Assembly (NCBI GenBank): GCA_018816735.1
Contig: JAHIVH010000060.1
Coordinates: 24,470-88,469 of the forward strand
Direction: 5' to 3'
DNA length: 64,000 bases
DNA from: Pseudomonadota bacterium
Lineage (GTDB): Bacteria > Desulfobacterota > Desulfobacteria > Desulfobacterales > JAHIVH01
Shown: piece after piece, positions 20,803 to 31,240 of the stretch
How positions within the stretch are numbered: position 1 is the stretch's first letter
How the letters are laid out: each line of letters opens with the position of its first letter
Program-made: the position numbers and the translations under genes
The notes under the pieces: model-generated
Told to the model about the DNA's origin: nothing
The model's database searches: none
Seen by the model: only the letters and a program-made list of their open reading frames with translations

Positions 20803-21357
20803 TCACAGTTTGGCTTCAATCAAGGCTGCCCAGAAGTGAAGGATGAGACTGTGCGCTTCCTGAATTCTCGCCGTGACATGATGAGGAATGATAACCGTTT
20901 CATCTGTTTCCGCTTTCAGTTTTCCACCGTCTTTACCGGCAAGACCGATGGTTTGCATGCCGATTTTTTTTGCAGCCCTCATGGCGAGAATCACGTTTTC
21001 CGAATTGCCTGATGTTGAAATGCCGACCAGAGTATCACCCGGCCGCCCTGTCCCTTCAACCTGCCTTGCAAAAATATCCGCATAACTGTAATCGTTTGCG
21101 ATGGCTGTGATAATGGATGTATCTGTGGTCAGGGAAATGGCAGAGAGGGCGCGTCTTTCCTTTTCGAACCGCCCTACAATTTCTGCGGCAAAATGCTGTG
21201 AATCTGCAGCAGATCCGCCATTTCCGCAGATTAAAATTTTACTACCCCGGTTCACGGTTTCTGAAAGCATATTCCCGGCCCTGATGATATCCGGTTCAAC
21301 AGGAAGCAGGCTCTTCATGCATTTTATATGGTCATCCAGTATGGTTGAAAATTTCAT
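20803..21357 (-). CDS. gmhA: sedoheptulose-7-phosphate isomerase
   Basis: ILICGNGGSAADSQHFAAEIVGRF, GISTSGNSENVI. Adjacent to hldE. Confidence 0.95.
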   Translation of the reverse strand: MKFSTILDDHIKCMKSLLPVEPDIIRAGNMLSETVNRGSKILICGNGGSAADSQHFAAEIVGRFEKERRALSAISLTTDTSIITAIANDYSYADIFARQVEGTGRPGDTLVGISTSGNSENVILAMRAAKKIGMQTIGLAGKDGGKLKAETDETVIIPHHVTARIQEAHSLILHFWAALIEAKL

Positions 21358-21419
21358 TGTCTTTTTATGTCCTCCTTCAGTCGTTTTTTTTTAAATGCGT
21401 CATCATGGATATCACTCGT

Positions 21420-22616
21420 TTATCGCTCTTTATTGCCCAGCCTGGTTATTTCCCCGTTAAAAAAGGAGGAATAGAATGTTTGGATACGGTCCCGGATGAG
21501 TTCGTGAAATTGATCCCGTTGTTCACCAAACGAGATCCGGGTGTCAAGCACGATCAGGTTCATTCCTGTCCGGGTATGGTTTTTGATTTTGACATAATCT
21601 TTTTCTGTCGTGACAATAAAGTCTGCCGTGTGTTTTTTTGCAAACGACACCATGTCTTCCATATGCTTTTTTTTGTACTGATGGTGATCGCCATAAGAGA
21701 AAATTTTCAAGGGAAAACACCCGAATTGCTTCAGGGTTTCTTCGAAAACATGATTTTTTGCGATCCCGGAAAAGGCGACCACTTTTCTGTGGTTCAGAAA
21801 GTTATCATCATAGGCAGCGTCTATTCTCCCTGTTTCACGATAAGCGTCATCCTGTTTAATCACCCGTTTGATATATGGCACATGAACAGCCTGAAATACG
21901 GGCTTGGGGTGGACGAGCGTGTTTATCGTTTCGATTGTCTTTATTCGTGTTTCACCATCAACAGTGTCAGACCGGGATAAAATAAAAATATCTCCCCTGG
22001 CCAGGGCATCCACGGGCTCTCTTAAGGTACCCCGCGGAAGAAGATGTCCGTTGCCAAATGGATGCGCGGTGTCTAAAAGGACGATATCGAGATTCCGAAA
22101 GAGTTTGATGTGTTGGAATCCGTCATCCAGGATGATGACATCCGGATGAAATTCTTTGATGGCCAGACGACCGGCCTTGATTCTGTTGCTTCCCACGATC
22201 ACCGGAATGCCTTTAAGCTCACATGCGATCAGATAAGGCTCATCTCCTGCTCTATCCGCATCTAACAGAAGCGAATCCCCGTTACTGACAATGCCTCCTT
22301 TTTTTTCAGCGCCACCTTTATATCCCCGGCTTATGATGGCAACCTTGTACCCCATATCCTTGAAAAGCTTTGCCATATAAATGGCAAGCGGGGTTTTCCC
22401 GGTGCCGCCAACGGTGATGTTCCCGATAGACATCACATAACAGGGAAGGGTGTCCGGTTTGATCAGGTTGTTGTGATAGCCGAATTTTCTTATCTTCACG
22501 GCGCTTCCATAAACATGGGAGAGCATATTCAGAATACCGGGCAGAAATGTGTGACGGCTATCTTCCGCGTTCATGATCACATCAAGCGTGCGTTCTATGG
22601 AGGGTGTTGTTTTCAA
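21420..22616 (-). CDS. lpxK: tetraacyldisaccharide 4'-kinase
   Basis: VMSIGNITVGGTGKTPLAIYMAKLF P-loop, DVIILDDGFQHIKLFRNLDIVLLD. Confidence 0.93.
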   Translation of the reverse strand: MKTTPSIERTLDVIMNAEDSRHTFLPGILNMLSHVYGSAVKIRKFGYHNNLIKPDTLPCYVMSIGNITVGGTGKTPLAIYMAKLFKDMGYKVAIISRGYKGGAEKKGGIVSNGDSLLLDADRAGDEPYLIACELKGIPVIVGSNRIKAGRLAIKEFHPDVIILDDGFQHIKLFRNLDIVLLDTAHPFGNGHLLPRGTLREPVDALARGDIFILSRSDTVDGETRIKTIETINTLVHPKPVFQAVHVPYIKRVIKQDDAYRETGRIDAAYDDNFLNHRKVVAFSGIAKNHVFEETLKQFGCFPLKIFSYGDHHQYKKKHMEDMVSFAKKHTADFIVTTEKDYVKIKNHTRTGMNLIVLDTRISFGEQRDQFHELIRDRIQTFYSSFFNGEITRLGNKER

Positions 22617-22643
22617 TAATCCCTTTTTGATGGCTGTTAAAGT

Positions 22644-23720
22644 TTATTCCGCACTCATCAGTATGAACAGGCTGAAACAGAATAATACAAAATTGGCTGC
22701 CCAGGCAGCCACAAGGGGTGGCAGCATGCCACCGTGTCCCAGAGACAGACAGAAACTGTAAAAAACCCAGTAAAGAAACGAGAGGCCGATACCACTTGAA
22801 ATATAAAGGGGTAGCCCGTGATCGATTCTTGTTTTTGCCGTGATGCCAATACCTGCCATGCACATAATGATACACACAAATGGAAAGGCTATTTTGGCGT
22901 AAAGATCCACCCTGTAAAGCGTGGCATCGTAGCCTTCGGATTCCATCTTTCTGACATAGTGATATAATTCCCTGTATCCCATTTCTTCGGATTTCTTGAC
23001 CACACTGTTCAGATCCTCTGGCACAAAATCGAGCGGTTCCTCTCTCTTTTCAAAAAAGTTGATTGCCGTTTCATCGGTTTTAGGATTGACCCGTTGTTCC
23101 ATAATACCATGCAATATCCAACCCTTGTCTTTATATTCTCCTTTTTCTGCATCAATTCGTCTGATCAGGTTAAACTGATTATCAAAAAATGTCTGTGTGA
23201 TGCCAAAAATGGTATTGATCGTTGACTGGTAATACTTGATATGTGTGATCCGCCGGTCGCCTTTGATCCATATGTTTTTTTCTTTGGATGTGATAATGGC
23301 TTTCTTTTTGATTTCAACTGTTTTCATATATCGCGCCTGGGTCATGGCCGCAGGGACGATTTCTTCAGCCATCAGGAAAAGAAACAGGCTCAACAGGATC
23401 CCGATGGCAAGAAATGGCTTTAACATGGACAGGATACTGATGCCGCTGCTTTTAAGCGCAAGAAGCTCCCTGTTTTTATTCATCAGGCCGAAAACGATAA
23501 TAACGGAAAGAACGGTCCCCACAGGTGTCAAAAGAACGGTCATGTATGGCATTTTCAGAAGAACATAGGTCAGGCCTCTTGAAAGGGGAAGTTCCGCCCT
23601 GATGAACCTGTCCAGATTGCTTAAATAGTCTATCGATACAAAAATAAGAAGGACGACCATCTGAACAATACTGAAAAATTTAAGAAATTCGCGTGTTAAA
23701 TATCGGTTTAGAATGCTCAT
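22644..23720 (-). CDS. lptG: LPS export ABC transporter permease LptG
   Basis: YjgP/YjgQ-type multi-TM permease in tandem with LptF. Confidence 0.9.
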   Translation of the reverse strand: MSILNRYLTREFLKFFSIVQMVVLLIFVSIDYLSNLDRFIRAELPLSRGLTYVLLKMPYMTVLLTPVGTVLSVIIVFGLMNKNRELLALKSSGISILSMLKPFLAIGILLSLFLFLMAEEIVPAAMTQARYMKTVEIKKKAIITSKEKNIWIKGDRRITHIKYYQSTINTIFGITQTFFDNQFNLIRRIDAEKGEYKDKGWILHGIMEQRVNPKTDETAINFFEKREEPLDFVPEDLNSVVKKSEEMGYRELYHYVRKMESEGYDATLYRVDLYAKIAFPFVCIIMCMAGIGITAKTRIDHGLPLYISSGIGLSFLYWVFYSFCLSLGHGGMLPPLVAAWAANFVLFCFSLFILMSAE

Positions 23721-23732
23721 TATCTGTTAATT

Positions 23733-24947
23733 TTATGACTTTTCGGTCGTGTTGATATTATGGTCCCGTCCGGCAGACGGGATCAGTCTGTTTTTGAGTT
23801 GTCTGATCCGGCGTGAAAAAAAACCAAACAGCACCGGACCTTCCTTTACTGTACGGACCAGCAGGAAAATTCCGATGATCCCCACGACCATATTGGGCAT
23901 CCACATGGCAATGACAGGCGGATAGACGCCTGACTCGCCCAGGGACCATCCTGCAGCCAGCATTAAATAATAGAGCATGAAAAAAATGAAACCCAGGCCG
24001 ATGCCTGCCGATTTTTTAAATGAAACCGATTGCAAACCCAGGGGGACCGATAGAATACCTAAAGCGATGCAGGCAAAGGGAATGGAAAATTTTTCGTGCA
24101 GTTTCATGATTGCAGAATTGTGATCATTCTTATCCGGCTGGGTTTGTTCGATATAAGTCATCAACTCGGAAAGCGTCATCTCCTCCTGCCGCTTTTTATT
24201 TTTTTTTGCAGATGAAATAGATCTGCTTAAACTCATATTGATTTCATATGTATCAAATTTGATTGAATGGACGGACCTGGTTTTTAAGGTCGTCTGGTTG
24301 ATCATGCCATTATAGAGTTTCAGTGTGTATGAGAACGGGTCCGGCCCGGGTATCATTTTGCCTTTTGGGGCAATGATCGTGCCTGCCATTTTTTCATCCC
24401 TCTGATCTTCAATGAAAATATCCCTGAACGATTTGTTTTTCATATCGATTTTGTTCACATAAAGCATGATGCCGTCAAAGCTGTCGTTAAACGTTCTTTC
24501 CTTGAACCCGACTTCAAAGCTCGATGTGGCAAGATCGATGGCAAGCTTTTTATAGGACAGGTTCCCCCACGACACGCCATAGACGGTAATATAAAGGGTC
24601 AAAAGAAACCCGGATATACAAAACAGAATCACAGGGGGCAATAATTTGTATATGTTTGTCCCTCCTGCCTTTAATGCAATAATTTCATTGTCGTTCGACA
24701 TTTGAAGAAATGTGACGAGCACCCCCATCATCACAGACATGGGGATGGTAAATTCCAGGAATGCGGGCATGGAAAAGATAAGAAGAAGGATAACGGATAT
24801 TATGTTGACTTTGTAATTTACGATGAGGTTTGTAATGTCTAATATCTGTGCCATTAAGAATACAAAGGTGAGAAAGAGAAGATTAATGATAAAAGGCGGA
24901 ATCATCTGTCTTAGAATATATCGGTTTATAATTGTGTTTATCTTCAT
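23733..24947 (-). CDS. lptF: LPS export ABC transporter permease LptF
   Basis: IINRYILRQMIPPFIINLLFLTFVFL, MPAFLEFTIPMSVMMGVLVTF. Tandem with lptG. Confidence 0.9.
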   Translation of the reverse strand: MKINTIINRYILRQMIPPFIINLLFLTFVFLMAQILDITNLIVNYKVNIISVILLLIFSMPAFLEFTIPMSVMMGVLVTFLQMSNDNEIIALKAGGTNIYKLLPPVILFCISGFLLTLYITVYGVSWGNLSYKKLAIDLATSSFEVGFKERTFNDSFDGIMLYVNKIDMKNKSFRDIFIEDQRDEKMAGTIIAPKGKMIPGPDPFSYTLKLYNGMINQTTLKTRSVHSIKFDTYEINMSLSRSISSAKKNKKRQEEMTLSELMTYIEQTQPDKNDHNSAIMKLHEKFSIPFACIALGILSVPLGLQSVSFKKSAGIGLGFIFFMLYYLMLAAGWSLGESGVYPPVIAMWMPNMVVGIIGIFLLVRTVKEGPVLFGFFSRRIRQLKNRLIPSAGRDHNINTTEKS

Positions 24948-25222
24948 CTGTCCTGTTCCCGGCCGATCATCATGGTGCTGTTTTCCTGTGTATCTGCAAA
25001 AGCCCTATATCCAATATAATAAATGCTGCTTTTTACAATAATTTTTGAACTTTAATAAAAAAAAAACAATCCTGCAAGGGATGAAAGGTAAAAGGTGAGG
25101 GATTGGGGTAAAGGGTAAAAGGGATGGGAAAAGCAATTTATGTAAAAGGCCTTTTTCTGGGATCGTGGTGATCAAATAATACTGTGTCTGGATATCGCTG
25201 AGATCGGGGATAAAAAAAATTC

Positions 25223-25273
25223 AAGCCGTTCGGAAGATTCCCTGGCAGGAGATCTTCTCGTAACGGCTTTTGA
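25223..25273. terminator. long imperfect hairpin, possible bidirectional terminator or structured RNA
   Basis: AAGCCGTT-CG-GAAGAT-TCC-(CTGGCA)-GG-AG-ATCTTC-TCGT-AACGGCTT followed by TT. Preceded by A8. Confidence 0.5.
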
Positions 25274-25526
25274 GGGGAACAGACAGTCTGCCACCTTCTG
25301 CCACACCTCGGGAACTATAATGGTTTAATCTGAAAAAAAAATCAACAGGGAATTTCAGAAAATTCAAAACGTCCCTCGTTTGACAATCGGCCTTTTACGC
25401 ATGATCATGCTTGACGCCTGTGGCCTGATGGACTATTAATTTTCAGAGTGATTCCGGGATGATCAATTTTCCCCTGTCTTACCTCTTCGAAACAGAAAAC
25501 TCAATAACGGAAAAGGAGGCCATATC

Positions 25527-25763
25527 ATGAGTGAGATCAGAATAACAGGTGAAATTCGCACTGATTTTGATTTGGAGGTGTCAGGCTTGCCTGCTGAACG
25601 TTGGGGCGAAGCGGTTTTCCGAGTTGGGGAACATGAAATTGTTCTTGAGGTGAGCGCGGAAGAAAATACAATTGTCGCCATCATGGTTGATGAAGACGCT
25701 GTATGGAAAGGGACATTAGAAGGGCTTAAGATGCTTTTGCGGGGCGAAATCAAAGGCAGATGA
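25527..25763 (+). CDS. conserved-looking small hypothetical protein (78 aa)
   Basis: Good RBS (ggaaaaggagg) before ATG 25527. Acidic, coding-like composition. Confidence 0.6.
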   Translation: MSEIRITGEIRTDFDLEVSGLPAERWGEAVFRVGEHEIVLEVSAEENTIVAIMVDEDAVWKGTLEGLKMLLRGEIKGR

Positions 25764-26206
25764 CATGTTTTGTTCAGGTCAATGGAACCGATAGGCAGAG
25801 CGTAAGTTTTAAAATTCGTAAATGTATTTCTTTGGTTAACATTTTCGTCTTTCAATAACTTGACAAAAATCGTTGTTTTCATTCAAACACAAAATACTTT
25901 AAATTTAATATGTGATAAAGGGAAAGCGCCTCTATGGCCAGGGGATTTTCCATTTCTTGCGGAATTTCAAATTTTATATTTCCGTAATCGGATTATTTAT
26001 GGTATATTGGCTCATAAAAACAACAACTTATATACGGCATATTTGGGCGGGATATAAGGCGTTTGACTTGCCGTATACGTGGCTATTGACTTTGTCCCGG
26101 CAATACGATTTATCTTAATGACTTGTTTTTTAAATACAATTAATTCGTTTTTCAGATTGTCTTATAGGAAAATAGCAGCGATGTTGATGAACTCAGGGAA
26201 AATTGA

Positions 26207-28396
26207 ATGGAAGAGGGCGGGAGGAAACTACAAGTGAAAATACGAATCGTATCTGTTTTTCTATTGTTATGCCTGGTGTTTGCAAGCGGTTCACCCTGTT
26301 TGGGCAAGGCCGGAGACGAACAGCTTCCTGATGATTTCAAACGTGTTGACCCGGATTATGTTTTGTCCGGCTGGACAGTTGTAAACGAAGGAAATATCAA
26401 TGGTCCGTCCGCATGGTTCATTTCAAATGGCGTGATTACACAGTCCAGTAATTTGTATGGCGGGAATAATAACCGGGACAGTATTGAAAAACCGGGAACC
26501 TATGCATTAAACGGTGACATGAGCTGGACAGATTACACCATGAGTGTCGAACTCCGTTCCAGGGATGATGACAGTATCGGGATCATGTTCCGGTATCAGG
26601 ATAAGGATAATTACTACAGGTTTTCAATGGATCAGCAGAGAAAGTACAGGCGACTTGTCAGAAAAGTAAAAGGCAAGATGACGGTCCTTGCAGAAGATGC
26701 CATTCCTTACAAAAAGAATCAATGGTACACGGTCAAGATCAATGTCATGGGCCCACGGATAGAAATATATATTGATGACAGAATGATTTTCGGCATAACG
26801 GACGAATCCATAAAAAGCGGACAGATTGGCCTTTATACGTGGGGAAATGGGGGCAGTGATTTCAGAAAGCTGCTTATCACACTCCACTCAGGGTGGGTAA
26901 TTATTGATGAAGGGACTTTCGAAGCGCCATCACAATGGTCGGTTAAGGATGGCGTCATTGATCAGGCAAGCAATATAAGCGGAGGCAATGACAACAGAAA
27001 GAGTCTTGATAAGCCGGGTACCTATGTGATTAATGGCGATTCCGGATGGACCGATTATGAGCTTGATGTCAGTCTTGCTTCAAAGGATGATGATGCCATC
27101 GGTGTGATGTTCAGATATCAGGACCCGAATAATTACTATCTGTTTGTTATGGACAGGGAAAGAAAGTACAGGCGACTGGTGAAAAAGACAAATGGAGAAA
27201 ACATCCTTCTGGCTGAGGATTCCGTACAATATGAACAAAACACCTGGTATCAGGTCAAGATAAAAGCGGTCGGCCGGAAAATAATGATTATGATTGACGA
27301 TGCACCTGTTTTTGAAGTTGAGGATGATGCGTTAAAATCGGGAAAGGTGTGTCTGTATTGCTGGGGAAATGAGGGCAGCACATTCAAGGATCTTGTTGTC
27401 ACCCCTCTTGATGCCTATGAGGATGTGGCTATCAAAGAAACTGAAAAAGTTGAAAAGACGGAAAAGGCTGAGGAAATTTCTCCGAAGAAAGAATCTCCGC
27501 CCTCTCCGGATGAAAAGAAACCGGACATTCCGGTTGCAGATAAAGCTGGTCAGTCGGATAATTATGTTGAAACCATAGAAGAAGACTATCTGGGTGAAAA
27601 CTACATTGATTTTTTGACTGCAGAAAATGTTGAGGGCATGCCTGATGCCCAGGATGAAAGCAAGATCAAGACGCATGATGCAGAAGTCATAACAAAACAA
27701 ACGGGTGTTCAACAGGCCCTGCCCGAAGATTGGCAGGTTGTTGATGATGGGGAATATGACAGACCTTCTTTATGGTCAATGACGGATGACGTTATTTACC
27801 AGAAAAGCAATATTTATGGCGGAAGCGATCTGGCTGTATCACCCGTGAAACCGGGGACCCATCTTGTGAGCGGGGAAAGCGAATGGAAAGACTATATTTT
27901 TACAGGCATGATGCTGTCTTCTGATGATGATGCGATTGGCGTGATATTCCGTTACCAGGATGAAAATAATTATTACCGTTTTTCAATGGACAGCCAGAGA
28001 AATTACAGACGGTTGATTAAAAAGGTGGATGGTTATGTGATTACGCTGGCTGAAGATTCATGGACTTACGAGAAAGACAGATGGTATGCATTTAAAATTA
28101 TTGTCGTGGGAAAAAGCATAAAAGTGCACATGAATGGTCAGCTTGTTTTTGATGTTCAGGATGATGCCATTTCTTCCGGAAAGGTTGGCCGATATTGCTG
28201 GGGAAATGAAGGGGGGGCATTCAAGGATTTTTCAGTCACACCGGTGGGACAACCGGCGGCGCCTTTGCAAAAGAAGGTTCAAGCGGAAAAGGCATTTCCC
28301 GGTGACTGTGAGCGGCTTTCAATCCTTGAACAAAAATTAAACCAGTTGAAAAAAGAAGTTCAAAAGTTCCGGGAAACATGCAATTGCGGTCAATAG
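26207..28396 (+). CDS. secreted protein with three LamG/DUF1080-like repeats and a C-terminal coiled coil
   Basis: Signal peptide. Three repeats each with SW..DGVI.Q.SN..GG, W.DY, DDD.IG..FRYQD..NYY.F.MD..R.YRRL..K, W.WGN.G. E/K/P-rich linker. Confidence 0.8.
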   Translation: MEEGGRKLQVKIRIVSVFLLLCLVFASGSPCLGKAGDEQLPDDFKRVDPDYVLSGWTVVNEGNINGPSAWFISNGVITQSSNLYGGNNNRDSIEKPGTYALNGDMSWTDYTMSVELRSRDDDSIGIMFRYQDKDNYYRFSMDQQRKYRRLVRKVKGKMTVLAEDAIPYKKNQWYTVKINVMGPRIEIYIDDRMIFGITDESIKSGQIGLYTWGNGGSDFRKLLITLHSGWVIIDEGTFEAPSQWSVKDGVIDQASNISGGNDNRKSLDKPGTYVINGDSGWTDYELDVSLASKDDDAIGVMFRYQDPNNYYLFVMDRERKYRRLVKKTNGENILLAEDSVQYEQNTWYQVKIKAVGRKIMIMIDDAPVFEVEDDALKSGKVCLYCWGNEGSTFKDLVVTPLDAYEDVAIKETEKVEKTEKAEEISPKKESPPSPDEKKPDIPVADKAGQSDNYVETIEEDYLGENYIDFLTAENVEGMPDAQDESKIKTHDAEVITKQTGVQQALPEDWQVVDDGEYDRPSLWSMTDDVIYQKSNIYGGSDLAVSPVKPGTHLVSGESEWKDYIFTGMMLSSDDDAIGVIFRYQDENNYYRFSMDSQRNYRRLIKKVDGYVITLAEDSWTYEKDRWYAFKIIVVGKSIKVHMNGQLVFDVQDDAISSGKVGRYCWGNEGGAFKDFSVTPVGQPAAPLQKKVQAEKAFPGDCERLSILEQKLNQLKKEVQKFRETCNCGQ

Positions 28397-28403
28397 CATT
28401 TTC

Positions 28404-30761
28404 TTGAGTAATTTGAAAATAGCGATGGGTACGAAAATCAAGGGTGGAAAAAAATCTGAAGGCAAGTGGGGCTTAGTCAGGGGTAATCCTCATGATATTA
28501 TGGACGCTATCGGCAATGCGATTATTGCAACAGATGTCCGGGGCAATGTCACTTATCTCAATGCTAGTGCCGAAAAGCTTGCCGGTTTAAGCTTTGAAGA
28601 AGCCGAAGGAAAACCATTTACCGAAATCTGCCAAATTGAAAGTGAATTGGCTGGTGAAAAAATCGATTATTTTCTGCGAGGTGTCCTGCCTGTTGATAAA
28701 GCCGTATTCTATTCTCATCATGCAAATATCACTGCCAAAAATGGCGCAAAATACCGACTGATCGATCCGCCTTCCCCCCTGTTTGATCCTGACGGAAAAA
28801 CCATCGGCACAGTGCTTATGTTCCGGGACACACGGAAAGATGATCGCGGGCAGGAAGAACTGCTTGAACAAAAGAATTTTTTGAAGATTCTTGTTGAACA
28901 GCTGCCCAATCAAATTTTCTGGAAGGATTATGATCTGAACTATATCGGGTGTAACAAATCATTTGCTGAAGTTACAGGAATGGGAACTCCCGAAGCAGTC
29001 ATCGGGTTAACGGATTATGATTTTCACCGTGATTCCTCAGATGCAGACAGTTACAGGGATTGGGACAGAAAAATTCTGGATTCGGGAAAGCCTGCCCTGG
29101 CTATTGAGGAACATTATTTCACGGCAGAAGGGTACGAAGGAACTGTTTTAACAAGCAAGATCCCTATACACAACACGGAAAATAAACCTATCGGCCTTTT
29201 GGGGATTTGTACCGATATCACCGAACGGAAACAGGCAGAGGAAGCCCTGAAAGAAAGTGAAGCCCGTTTTCGGGAAATGGCAGAAATGCTTCCCGAAGCA
29301 ATTTTTGAAGCCAATAGCGATTCGGTCCTGACTTACTCCAATCAGGTTGCATTGCATTTTTTTGGGTACAATGAGAAAGATCTGTTAAACGGGATAAATA
29401 TAACGGATTTGATCGTTCCTTATCAGCGTGATATCGTACGTGCCAATCTTGAGAAACGAAAAGGCAGTACCAAACGAGGAATTGTCGAATATACCGGCCT
29501 CAAAAAAGATGGATCGACCTTTCCCATTCTCTTTCAAATTGCGTCTGTGATAAAAAATGAAAGATTAATCGGATTCAGAGGGATCATTATTGACATCACA
29601 GACCGGAAGCGTGTGGAAGAAGAGTTGCGAAGAATGCAAAGTCTGGAGAGCCTCGGTACCATAGCTGGAGGAATTGCTCATGATTTCAATAATTTGCTTA
29701 TGTCGGTTTTTGGAAATGTGGAAGTGGCAAAACTGAACCTGACTGAAAATCATCATGCATCCGTTTATCTGGAAAAAGCCAACCAGGCACTGGAAAATGC
29801 CAGAAAACTGACATCCCAGCTGATCACTTTTGCCAAAGGCGGCGATCCTCTGTTTGAAAAGCTGGATATTGGCAGGCTGGTTACCGATACGGTCAAGTTC
29901 ATTTTAAGTGGAAGCCATATAAATTTTGATTTTGATTTACCGAATGATCTTAAACCGGTCAACGGTGATAAAGGACAAATCAGCCAGGTTATCTCAAACC
30001 TTGTTATAAACGCCAGGCAGGCTATGCATGAAGGGGGCGGCGATCTTTATGTTGCAGGAAGAAATATTGAAGATTTTCAGGATGAAGCCGCTCCCCATCT
30101 TGCCGGTCAATTTGTCAAGCTTTCCATACGGGATAACGGCGCAGGCATTTCCGAAAAGATCACCGAAAAAATATTTGATCCTTATTTCACAACAAAAGAA
30201 GACTGCCGTGGTCTTGGGTTACCCATTGCCCACAGTATCATCAGTAAACACAAGGGGCATATCCGTTTTGATTCAAATCCGGGAGAAGGTGCCACCTTTA
30301 CTGTCTTTCTTCCGGCAGACACAGCGGAGGCGGATGAAATTTCCCCAAAAGCGCCGGGAAAATGCATCACACCTCCGATTCGTGCGCATATTCTTTTGAT
30401 GGATGATGAAGACATGTTGCTCGATGTTGGAGCGCGAATGATAGAAGTCTGCGGCTATACAGCTGAAACTGCAACTGACGGGAAAGAGGCGTTGGAAAAA
30501 TATGTATCTGAAAAAGAGAACGGACGTCCTTTTGACATTGTGATCATGGACCTGACTATTCGCGGAGGCATGGGGGGAAAAGATGCGATTAAAGAGCTTC
30601 TCTCCATTGACCCGGCAGCTAAGGTCATCGTCTCAAGCGGATATTCCTCAGATCCGATTTTATCCAGTTTCAGTGAGTACGGATTTTCCGGTAAAATTGC
30701 CAAACCTTTTCGATTAAAAGAGTTAAAACAGGAAATCGAGCGTATCATGGGAAGTATGTAA
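28404..30761 (+). CDS. multi-PAS hybrid histidine kinase with C-terminal receiver domain
   Basis: PAS repeats, GGIAHDFNNLLMSVFGNVEV H-box, NLVINARQAM, C-terminal ILLMDDEDMLLDVG...DIVIMDLTIRGGMGGKDA. Confidence 0.92.
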   Translation: MSNLKIAMGTKIKGGKKSEGKWGLVRGNPHDIMDAIGNAIIATDVRGNVTYLNASAEKLAGLSFEEAEGKPFTEICQIESELAGEKIDYFLRGVLPVDKAVFYSHHANITAKNGAKYRLIDPPSPLFDPDGKTIGTVLMFRDTRKDDRGQEELLEQKNFLKILVEQLPNQIFWKDYDLNYIGCNKSFAEVTGMGTPEAVIGLTDYDFHRDSSDADSYRDWDRKILDSGKPALAIEEHYFTAEGYEGTVLTSKIPIHNTENKPIGLLGICTDITERKQAEEALKESEARFREMAEMLPEAIFEANSDSVLTYSNQVALHFFGYNEKDLLNGINITDLIVPYQRDIVRANLEKRKGSTKRGIVEYTGLKKDGSTFPILFQIASVIKNERLIGFRGIIIDITDRKRVEEELRRMQSLESLGTIAGGIAHDFNNLLMSVFGNVEVAKLNLTENHHASVYLEKANQALENARKLTSQLITFAKGGDPLFEKLDIGRLVTDTVKFILSGSHINFDFDLPNDLKPVNGDKGQISQVISNLVINARQAMHEGGGDLYVAGRNIEDFQDEAAPHLAGQFVKLSIRDNGAGISEKITEKIFDPYFTTKEDCRGLGLPIAHSIISKHKGHIRFDSNPGEGATFTVFLPADTAEADEISPKAPGKCITPPIRAHILLMDDEDMLLDVGARMIEVCGYTAETATDGKEALEKYVSEKENGRPFDIVIMDLTIRGGMGGKDAIKELLSIDPAAKVIVSSGYSSDPILSSFSEYGFSGKIAKPFRLKELKQEIERIMGSM

Positions 30762-30812
30762 TTTTCTTTAACGCGTCGTTTGAATTGCATTTGGATTTAT
30801 TTGGGGAAAAAT

Positions 30813-31229
30813 ATGAAAAGCTACCGAAAAGAATTAACATTCAATGTTCCCACCCGAAGAGCCTTTATCAATATTACGCCTGATGTTGAAAACTGCCTGC
30901 GGGAAAGCGGCATCAAGGAAGGCCTGGTGCTTGTCAATGCCATGCATATAACAGCGTCGGTTTTTATAAATGATAATGAATCAGGGCTGCATCATGACTA
31001 TGATGTCTGGCTTGAAAAGCTTGCGCCCCACGAACCGGTTTCCCAGTACAGGCACAATGTGGGGGAGGACAATGCAGACGCCCATATGAAACGGCAGATT
31101 ATGGGCAGAGAGGTTGTTGTGGCCATTACAGATGGCAGGCTCGATTTTGGCACATGGGAACAAATTTTTTATGGGGAATTTGACGGCAGGCGTAAAAAAC
31201 GGGTTCTTGTGAAAGTAATCGGCGAGTAA
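30813..31229 (+). CDS. YjbQ/UPF0047 family protein
   Basis: [97 protein letters not shown]. Confidence 0.92.
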   Translation: MKSYRKELTFNVPTRRAFINITPDVENCLRESGIKEGLVLVNAMHITASVFINDNESGLHHDYDVWLEKLAPHEPVSQYRHNVGEDNADAHMKRQIMGREVVVAITDGRLDFGTWEQIFYGEFDGRRKKRVLVKVIGE

Positions 31230-31240
31230 CTATTTAAGAA

